Positions 1 through 5,329 of a DNA stretch of 5,329 nt are shown here, piece after piece (within the stretch, counting starts at the first letter, position 1; each line of letters opens with the position of its first letter). A program made the translations under genes and the position numbers. The notes under the pieces were generated by a model. It saw only the letters and a program-made list of their open reading frames with translations, did no database searches and had not been told where the DNA came from. Source of the stretch: Verrucomicrobiota bacterium. GTDB lineage: Bacteria > Verrucomicrobiota > Verrucomicrobiia > Opitutales > Opitutaceae. The stretch is taken from contig RFJS01000354.1 in the NCBI GenBank assembly GCA_003694825.1, positions 1 to 5,329 of the forward strand, in the 5' to 3' direction.

Positions 1-2689
1 TCCGAAAAACGGCTGCAACGACGGCAACTGCGGCGCCTGCTCCATCCTTCTCGACGGGCGGCTCGTCAATGCCTGCCTCGTGCTCGCCGCCGAGGTCGAC
101 GGCCGCTCGATCACCACCGTCGAGGGGCTCGCCGCCCCCGGCAAACTCGCCCCCATCCAGCGCGCCTTCATCGAGGAAGATGCCCTGCAAGGTGGCATCT
201 GCACCCCGGGCATGATCGTCGCCGCCCACGCCTTGCTCGCCCGCCACCCCGATCCGTCCGATGCGCAGATCCGCCGCTGGCTCGCCGGCAATCTGTGCCG
301 TTGCACTGGATACGAAACGATCATCCGTGCCGTGCGCCGCGCCGCGGCCATCGCCCGCCACGAAAGGGACGGCACGCCCCTGCCGCCGCCGGCCACCTCC
401 GATCCGGCCGCGCCGGAGACCGCCCGCATCGGCTCGCGCCCGCCGCGCAAGGATGGCCCCGCCAAGGTCACCGGCTCCGCCCGCTATGCGGCCGACGTCC
501 ACCTGCCCGGCAGCCTCACCGGCCTCTTCCTCCGCAGCCCCCATGCGCACGCCCGCATTCGCTCGATCGACACATCGGCCGCGGAAGCCCTTCCCGGCGT
601 CCGCGCCGTCATCACCGCCGCCGACCTGCCGAGGCTCGACGACCGGCTCACGCGCATCGGCGAAGCCGAGGAAAACTTCGTCCACCTCGCCGACAACACC
701 CTGGCTTCCCGCAAGGTCTACTACGCCGGCCACGCCGTCGCCGCCGTCGCCGCGGTCGACGAGGAAACCGCCCGCCGCGCCCTCGAGCTGATCCGCGTCG
801 ACTACGAACCGCTTCCGGCCGTCACCACACTCCGCGACGCCATGCGCCCCGATGCGCCGCTCCTCCACGAAGACCTGCGCACCGAAGGACCGGACGGCCT
901 GGCGGAAAAGCCCTCCAACATCGCGCGCCACACCCGCGCCATCAAAGGGGATCCCGACGCCGCCTTCGCGCAGGCCGACCTCGTCCTCGAGCGCGAATTC
1001 GAGGTCGCCATGGTCCACCAGGGCTACATCGAGCCGCAGTCCACCACCGCCGTCTGGGATGCCGCCGACGGCGGGCGCGCCACCGTCTACACCACCACAC
1101 AGGGCGCCTTCGACCTGCGCGACCAGATCGCGCACATCCTTCAGATACCAGAGAACCGGATACGTGTCATCCCGACCGAAATGGGCGGCGGTTTCGGCGG
1201 CAAAGTCCGGGCCACCCTCGAAGTGCCCGCCCTCCTTCTCGCCCGCAAAGCCGGCCGGCCGGTCAAAATGACGCTCTCGCGCTCCGAGGTTTTCCTCGGC
1301 ACCGGACCGGCGCCGGGTGCGCTCATCAAGGTCCGTCTCGCCGCCGGAAACGACGGACGGCTCCTTGCTGCTGAAGCCTCCCTCGCCTTCGAGGCCGGCG
1401 GCTATCCCGGTGCCATGATCGGCGCCGGCGCCCAGAACGTCTTCGCCAGCTACGACATCCCTCACGGCCGCATCGAAGCCTTCGATGTCGTTCTCAACAA
1501 GCCCATGGTCGCCGCCTACCGCGCCCCCTGCGCTCCCCAGGCCGTCTTCGCCGGCGAACAGATCATCGACGAAATGGCCGGGCGGCTCGGCCTCGACCCG
1601 CTCGAATTCCGTATTCGCAACGCGGCCACACATGGCACCCGTCTCATCGATGGCACCACGCTCGAGCACATCGGATGCCGCGAAGTCCTGCAGGCCATCC
1701 GTGACCATCCTCACTACCGCAGCCCGCTCCCCGGCCCCCACACCGGCCGGGGCGTCGCCATCGGCCACTGGGGCAACTGGGGCGCGAAATCCAGCTGCCG
1801 CCTCGAGATCCTCTCCGATGCCTCGGTCGTCTTCACCACCGGATCCGTCGATGTCACCGGCACCCGCACCAGCCTCGCCCTGATCATCGCCGAAATCCTG
1901 CAAATCCCTCTCGACCGCATCCGGGCCGAGATCGGCCATACCGATGCCATCGGCTTCGCCAACGTCTCCGCCGGCAGCCGCACCACCGTGGCCACCGGCC
2001 TCGCCGTCAAGCGGGCCGCCGAACGCGCGCTCGAGGCGCTGATCGCCCGTGCCGCCCGCCATTGGGAAACGTCAACCGACGACGTCACCTTCCAGCGCGG
2101 CACGTTCCGCCGCCGCTCCACCGGAGACACGCTCTCACTCGAGCGCCTCGCCGCCACGTTCCCGGAAACCGGCGGCATCATCTCGACCGTCGGCGATGTC
2201 GATGTCACCCGGTGGGGCGCCGCCTATGCCGCCCACATCGTCGACGTCCGTGTCGATCCTGAGACGGGGAAGGTGGATATCCTCCGCTACACCGCGGCCC
2301 AGGACGTCGGTCGCGCCATCCACCCTCTGCAGATCGAAGGGCAGATCCGCGGGGGCGTCGCCCAGGGGATCGGCTGGGCCCTGCACGAAGCATACGCCTA
2401 CACACCCGACGGCAGGCTCGCCAACGCGTCCCTGCTCGACTACCGCATGCCCACCGCCATGGACGTTCCGGCGATCACCCCCGTCATCGTCGAAGTGCCC
2501 TACCCGCCGCACCCCCTCGGCGCCCGCGGCGTCGGCGAGGCGCCCATCGTCCCGCCGCTGCCCGCCATCGCCAACGCCATCGCGCGGGCCATCGGACATC
2601 GCATGACCCGTGCGCCGATGACCCCGGCCCGTATCCTCGAAGCCTTGCAACCGGGCGATTCGCAACCTCACAACCAGACCACAGACTGA
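1..2689 (+). CDS. Fused 2x[2Fe-2S]/molybdopterin dehydrogenase, xanthine dehydrogenase/aldehyde oxidase family (5' partial)
   Basis: Molybdenum hydroxylase: these enzymes hydroxylate a heterocycle, aldehyde or related substrate with water and pass electrons through Fe-S clusters. The reading frame is open from base 2, so the GTG at 80 is internal; 895 residues are visible (numbered from base 2). Residues 5-25 hold a complete plant-ferredoxin-type motif, CX4CX2CX11C. The second Fe-S domain has CTPGM (Cys67) and CRCTGY (Cys99, Cys101), but the cysteine expected at residue 64 is Gly. A Pro/Ala-rich linker (about 112-140) leads to the a/b hammerhead domain. The molybdopterin region has Gln367 in TTTQG, MGGGFGGK (394-401), AYRAPC (505-510, where relatives usually have Gly last) and GVGE, with Glu846 matching the catalytic glutamate. 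There is no FAD domain, as in Desulfovibrio aldehyde oxidoreductase; a separate FAD subunit could lie upstream. The substrate cannot be deduced. The next gene starts 10 bases after the stop. Confidence 0.92.
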   Translation, partial: PKNGCNDGNCGACSILLDGRLVNACLVLAAEVDGRSITTVEGLAAPGKLAPIQRAFIEEDALQGGICTPGMIVAAHALLARHPDPSDAQIRRWLAGNLCRCTGYETIIRAVRRAAAIARHERDGTPLPPPATSDPAAPETARIGSRPPRKDGPAKVTGSARYAADVHLPGSLTGLFLRSPHAHARIRSIDTSAAEALPGVRAVITAADLPRLDDRLTRIGEAEENFVHLADNTLASRKVYYAGHAVAAVAAVDEETARRALELIRVDYEPLPAVTTLRDAMRPDAPLLHEDLRTEGPDGLAEKPSNIARHTRAIKGDPDAAFAQADLVLEREFEVAMVHQGYIEPQSTTAVWDAADGGRATVYTTTQGAFDLRDQIAHILQIPENRIRVIPTEMGGGFGGKVRATLEVPALLLARKAGRPVKMTLSRSEVFLGTGPAPGALIKVRLAAGNDGRLLAAEASLAFEAGGYPGAMIGAGAQNVFASYDIPHGRIEAFDVVLNKPMVAAYRAPCAPQAVFAGEQIIDEMAGRLGLDPLEFRIRNAATHGTRLIDGTTLEHIGCREVLQAIRDHPHYRSPLPGPHTGRGVAIGHWGNWGAKSSCRLEILSDASVVFTTGSVDVTGTRTSLALIIAEILQIPLDRIRAEIGHTDAIGFANVSAGSRTTVATGLAVKRAAERALEALIARAARHWETSTDDVTFQRGTFRRRSTGDTLSLERLAATFPETGGIISTVGDVDVTRWGAAYAAHIVDVRVDPETGKVDILRYTAAQDVGRAIHPLQIEGQIRGGVAQGIGWALHEAYAYTPDGRLANASLLDYRMPTAMDVPAITPVIVEVPYPPHPLGARGVGEAPIVPPLPAIANAIARAIGHRMTRAPMTPARILEALQPGDSQPHNQTTD

Positions 2690-2699
2690 CCTCAACGCC

Positions 2700-3659
2700 A
2701 TGCCCTTGACCCGCCGCCAGTTCACCCGCCTCGCCGCCGTCTCCACCCTCGGCCTCGCATCCGGACGCCTCACCCCGGCCGCCGCCCCTCAGCCAGGCGG
2801 CTCCGCCACCGAAGACGACCTGCCCATCCACCTCTTCTCCAAACACCTCCAGTTCCTCGACTACGACGACATGGCGCGCGCCGCCGCCGACCTCGGCCTC
2901 GCCGGCCTCGATCTCACCGTCCGGCCCGGCGGCCACGTCGAGCCCGAACACGTCACCCGCGACCTCCCGCGCGCCGTCGAAGCCATGCGCCGCCATGGCC
3001 TCGAACCCCTCATGATGGTCACCGCCATCGGCGACGCCGACGATCCGCTCAACGTCCGCGTCCTCGAAACCGCCGCGGACCTCGGCCTCAAATACTACCG
3101 CACCGCCTGGTACCGGTTTCCCCCCACCGGCACCTGGCTGGAAAACATGCAGGCCATCAAGGCGCGCTTCGACGGGCTCGCCGCCCTCAACCGCCGCCTC
3201 GGCCTCCACGGCGCCTACCAGAACCACGCCGGCCACTGGGTGGGCGCCTACCTGCCGGACATCGCCTTTCTTCTCGACGGCACCGACCCGGCCTTCGCCG
3301 GCTGCCAGTTCGATATCCGCCACGCCACCGTCGAGGGCGGCACCGCCTGGCCTCTGGGGCTGCGCTGGGTCCACACCCACATCCGCACCGTCGCCATCAA
3401 AGACTTTCGCTGGGAAAACCGGGACGGACGCCCGCGTCTGGTCAACGTCCCCATCGGCGAGGGCATCGTCGACTTCCCCGCTTATTTCCGCGAGCTGCGC
3501 AAATACCGCCTCCGCCCCCACGTGTCCCTTCACCTCGAATACGACCTCGGCGGAGCCGGCCATGGCAAGCGCACCCTGAGCATCGCCCCCAAAGAGGTCT
3601 ATGCCGCCATCGCCCGGGACGCCGAGCGCGTCCGCGCCCTCTGGCGGGCCAGCGCCTGA
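2700..3659 (+). CDS. Tat-exported sugar phosphate isomerase/epimerase-like TIM-barrel protein
   Basis: Protein of 319 residues in the xylose isomerase-like TIM-barrel / AP endonuclease 2 superfamily, whose members isomerise or epimerise sugars and related polyols, often with a divalent metal. The N-terminus is a twin-arginine signal: TRRQF at 4-8, a hydrophobic stretch to about residue 22, and a plausible cleavage after Ala29 (TPAAA). The mature enzyme is therefore probably periplasmic or secreted. Candidate metal or active-site positions are His176 in YQNH, Asp205 and His208 in FDIRH, His225 and His227, Lys234-Asp235 in IKDF, and Glu280 in HLEY; these are assigned by resemblance to the superfamily, not by alignment. 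The ATG was chosen because it starts directly before the Tat motif and lies 10 bases after the previous stop, although no Shine-Dalgarno sequence is present. It ends with tandem stops, TGA TAA. Co-transcription with the molybdenum enzyme is likely. The exact substrate is unknown. Confidence 0.85.
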   Translation: MPLTRRQFTRLAAVSTLGLASGRLTPAAAPQPGGSATEDDLPIHLFSKHLQFLDYDDMARAAADLGLAGLDLTVRPGGHVEPEHVTRDLPRAVEAMRRHGLEPLMMVTAIGDADDPLNVRVLETAADLGLKYYRTAWYRFPPTGTWLENMQAIKARFDGLAALNRRLGLHGAYQNHAGHWVGAYLPDIAFLLDGTDPAFAGCQFDIRHATVEGGTAWPLGLRWVHTHIRTVAIKDFRWENRDGRPRLVNVPIGEGIVDFPAYFRELRKYRLRPHVSLHLEYDLGGAGHGKRTLSIAPKEVYAAIARDAERVRALWRASA

Positions 3660-3917
3660 TAACGCGACAGAAAACACCGAAACCCGGCGCGGGCGGTGAT
3701 TTCCAGCCGTCGGCCGGGCGGCCATCGGCATCCACCTGTTGAATACCCAGCAGCACCGGCCTTCACCCGGCCGGCGGCACGGGCATCCTCTCGCACGGCC
3801 TTTGGCCGGTATGGCTGCGACGCCCACACCCGCCGCGACCGCGCCGGCCGCGCTTCAGGGCCGTTTCTTCACCGACCTCGGGAATACATCGCCCCGCTGC
3901 GCATCGTATGCCCAGCC
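3660..3917 (+). other. Intergenic gap between isomerase and arsS
   Basis: This 258-base stretch separates the isomerase stop from the chosen arsS start. The arsS frame stays open back to a GTG at 3696, but the 74 extra residues are Arg/Pro/Ala-rich, low in complexity and unlike ArsS N-termini, so I treat them as non-coding. It contains a GC-rich imperfect hairpin near its start (listed separately) and a short perfect inverted repeat, CGGCC-TTT-GGCCG, at 3796-3808. TTGAAT at 3739 and GAATAC at 3882 are weak promoter-like words that are not paired at proper spacing, so no promoter is called. The arsS promoter probably lies here, by position only. Confidence 0.6.
3683..3718 (+). terminator. GC-rich hairpin after the isomerase gene, possible terminator without a U-tract
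   Basis: CCCGGC (3683-3688) pairs with GCCGGG (3713-3718). Inside it, GGCGG (3692-3696) pairs with CCGTC (3707-3711) with one G-U pair, leaving a 10-base loop and a small internal loop. It begins 23 bases after the stop codon of the isomerase gene, a fitting place for a terminator or mRNA-stabilising stem. No T-run follows, and stems of this size arise often by chance in GC-rich DNA, so the assignment is weak. Confidence 0.25.
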
Positions 3918-4925
3918 GTGCCAACCGCGAACCATCCCTCCAGCACCGTCCCTGACACCGTCTCGAATGCCGCCGGCCGCGACCGATTCGCGGCGCGGCT
4001 CGCCGCCCACGGCCTTCGCCTCGATCGCCTCGCCCCCCGCGTCCTGCAGATCAACGTCGGCCGCCTCTGCAACCTCACCTGCGTACACTGCCACGTCAAT
4101 GCCGGCCCCAACCGCACCGAGGTCATGGCCGAGGACACGCTCGAGCGCACCCTGCGCTGGCTCGAAACGACACCGATCCCCGTGGTCGACCTCACCGGCG
4201 GCGCGCCCGAGATGATGCCCGGCTTCCGCGAAGCGATCCGCCGCCTGCGCGCCATGACCCCGGCCCGGCACATCATCGATCGCTGCAACCTCACTATCCT
4301 TCTCGAGCCCGGCTTCGACGACCTGCCCGCCTTCCTCGCCGCCCACCGTGTCGAGATCGTCGCCTCCCTGCCCTGCTACGAGCCGGAAAACGTCAACGCG
4401 CAGCGCGGCGACGGCGTTTTCGACGCGAGCATCGAAGCGCTCCGGCGCCTCAACGCGCTCGGCTACGGCACCGATCCGGACCTCCCGCTCCATCTCGTCT
4501 ACAACCCCGCCGGCGCACGCCTGCCGCCCGACCAGGCCTCCCTCGAGACCGACTACAAAGCCGCTCTCCGCGACCACTTCGGCATCGCCTTCAATCGCCT
4601 CTTCACCCTCACAAACATGCCCATCGCCCGCTTCGCCTCCTGGCTGCGCCGCGCCGGACAGCTCGCCGCCTACCGGCAGCTTCTCGAGGACCACTTCAAC
4701 CCCGCCGCCGTCTCCGCCCTCATGTGTCGCGACACGATCAGCGTGGACTGGCGCGGCCGCGTCTACGACTGCGACTTCAACCAGCAACTCGGTCTCCACG
4801 CCACGGACACAAGCATCTGGGAACTCGACCTCGAGGTCTGGGCCTCCACCGCGATTCGCACCGCCGACCACTGCTTCGGCTGCACCGCCGGCTGCGGCTC
4901 ATCCTGTGGCGGCGCCCTCACCTGA
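3918..4925 (+). CDS. arsS: Arsenosugar biosynthesis radical SAM protein ArsS
   Basis: Radical SAM enzyme, 335 residues from the chosen start, expected to act in the cytoplasm. ArsS works after the arsenite methyltransferase ArsM and is thought to attach an S-adenosylmethionine-derived 5'-deoxyadenosyl group to dimethylated arsenic on the way to arsenosugars. Cys51, Cys55 and Cys58 form CX3CX2C, the site of the SAM-binding [4Fe-4S] cluster, in GRLCNLTCVHCHVNAGPN. Other family signatures are LTGGAPEM, DRCNLT, SLPCYEPENV, YNPAG, FNRLFTLTNMPI and YDCDFNQ. The C-terminal region is Cys-rich: Cys270, Cys285, Cys319, Cys322, Cys326 and Cys330, ending CTAGCGSSCGGALT. Some family members are selenoproteins; here every such position is an ordinary Cys codon. 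The frame runs upstream to 3696, but GTG 3918 gives a normal length and is the only GTG or ATG close ahead of the conserved core. It lacks a Shine-Dalgarno sequence, so the start is less certain than the function. A secreted peroxiredoxin-like gene follows after 33 bases. Confidence 0.93.
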   Translation: MPTANHPSSTVPDTVSNAAGRDRFAARLAAHGLRLDRLAPRVLQINVGRLCNLTCVHCHVNAGPNRTEVMAEDTLERTLRWLETTPIPVVDLTGGAPEMMPGFREAIRRLRAMTPARHIIDRCNLTILLEPGFDDLPAFLAAHRVEIVASLPCYEPENVNAQRGDGVFDASIEALRRLNALGYGTDPDLPLHLVYNPAGARLPPDQASLETDYKAALRDHFGIAFNRLFTLTNMPIARFASWLRRAGQLAAYRQLLEDHFNPAAVSALMCRDTISVDWRGRVYDCDFNQQLGLHATDTSIWELDLEVWASTAIRTADHCFGCTAGCGSSCGGALT

Positions 4926-4958
4926 AACCATCCGCCCCGCCCGCCAGCCACCTTTCCT

Positions 4959-5329
4959 ATGAACACCAGAACCTCACCACACTCCCTGCTCAACCGTCTC
5001 TCCACCGTCCTCCTCGCCGCCGCGGCCCTCCTCGGCACCCATGCCACCGGCACCGCCGCCGATGCGCCGGCACCCCTCGGCGTCGGTGACCATCTGCCGC
5101 CGGGCATCCTCAAGACCATGGATGGCGAAGACTTCGATCTCGCGGCCGCCATCGCCCGCCGTCCCACCGTCCTCATCGTCTACCGCGGCGGCTGGTGCCC
5201 GTATTGCTCCAGCCACCTCTCCGCCCTCGTCGATATCGACGAGGCACTCGCCGACGCAGGGGTCCAGCTGCTCGCCGTCAGCCCCGACCAGCCCTCCAAA
5301 CTCGCGGAAACCGCCGCCGGCATCGAGGA
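4959..5329 (+). CDS. Secreted peroxiredoxin/thioredoxin-like (AhpC/TSA-type) protein, 3' partial
   Basis: The first 123 residues are visible and the frame is open at the window end. A Sec-type signal peptide is clear: Arg4 and Arg13 precede a hydrophobic Leu/Ala core (about 14-26), and cleavage is plausible near Ala34, before DAPAPLG. The protein should act outside the cytoplasm. The mature part starts like AhpC/TSA proteins, with GVGDHLPPGIL, then a beta strand (TVLIVYRGG) leading to WCPYC, Cys80 and Cys83. This Cys pair in the pattern RGGWCPYC is typical of the peroxiredoxin-like family, which reduces peroxides or exchanges thiols and disulfides; Cys80 would be the reactive one. Further on, LLAVSPDQ matches the next conserved strand of this fold. 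The ATG is 33 bases after the arsS stop, in the same frame, and lacks a Shine-Dalgarno sequence. Co-transcription with arsS is likely. A thioredoxin-like disulfide reductase is the main alternative, since the C-terminal half is missing. Confidence 0.85.
   Translation, partial: MNTRTSPHSLLNRLSTVLLAAAALLGTHATGTAADAPAPLGVGDHLPPGILKTMDGEDFDLAAAIARRPTVLIVYRGGWCPYCSSHLSALVDIDEALADAGVQLLAVSPDQPSKLAETAAGIE

Noticed and set aside
733..770. Repeated GCCGTC-like units
   Set aside because: They encode an ordinary Ala/Val stretch (HAVAAVAAVD) in the conserved hammerhead region; not a true tandem repeat.
295..1374. Open frame of 359 codons on the plus strand in another frame
   Set aside because: It sits inside the molybdenum dehydrogenase gene and its product is almost entirely Arg/Pro/His/Ala, a GC-driven shadow.
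2484..3827. Long open frame of 447 codons on the minus strand
   Set aside because: It lies opposite the isomerase gene and is Gly/Ala/Val/Glu-rich low-complexity sequence, as expected from the complement of GC-rich codons. No recognisable domain.
3739..3890. Promoter-like words TTGAAT and GAATAC before arsS
   Set aside because: They are far apart and neither has a partner at about 17 bases, so no sigma-70 promoter can be supported.
3696..3917. N-terminal extension of arsS from GTG 3696
   Set aside because: The 74 added residues are unlike ArsS N-termini, and the GTG lies within the hairpin after the isomerase gene. Starting at 3918 gives the usual family length.
3908..3955. 15-codon ATG frame overlapping the arsS start, a possible leader peptide
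   Set aside because: It is very short, has no Shine-Dalgarno sequence and no regulatory features such as repeated Cys codons or an attenuator stem.
3855..4871. Open frame of 338 codons on the minus strand
   Set aside because: It is opposite arsS, whose family motifs are unmistakable; the minus-strand product has no domain and a composition typical of an antisense shadow.

Overview
The window is G+C-rich DNA (about two thirds by eye, not counted exactly). All four genes lie on the + strand, and their sense strand is visibly richer in C than in G. None of the three visible start codons has a clear Shine-Dalgarno sequence. This style, together with a Tat-exported sugar isomerase, a fused molybdenum hydroxylase and an arsS gene, resembles Verrucomicrobiota such as Opitutaceae. 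That placement is an inference; other GC-rich phyla are possible.

Bases 1-2689 hold most of a molybdenum hydroxylase of the xanthine dehydrogenase/aldehyde oxidase family. Its 5' end lies outside the window. Two [2Fe-2S] domains are fused in one chain to the large molybdopterin domain, with no FAD domain in between. One of the eight expected iron-sulfur cysteines is glycine. Ten bases later comes a sugar phosphate isomerase/epimerase-like TIM-barrel protein with a twin-arginine signal (2700-3659). The close spacing suggests co-transcription, possibly for breakdown of a carbohydrate-like or aromatic compound that cannot be named from the sequence.

A 258-base gap (3660-3917) holds a GC-rich hairpin just after the isomerase stop and no convincing gene. 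It probably separates two transcription units.

The second unit starts with arsS (3918-4925), the radical SAM enzyme of arsenosugar biosynthesis. It carries a CX3CX2C cluster motif and a Cys-rich C-terminal tail with cysteine throughout. After 33 bases comes a peroxiredoxin/thioredoxin-like gene with a secretion signal and a WCPYC motif (4959 to the window end, cut off). The pair suggests arsenic metabolism coupled to thiol redox functions, but no arsM, arsenite transporter or arsR regulator is visible here.

I see no RNA gene, CRISPR array, insertion sequence or prophage element. I did not find a clearly new system. The points most worth checking are the lost Fe-S ligand, the pairing of the molybdenum enzyme with an exported isomerase, and the arsS-peroxiredoxin pair.
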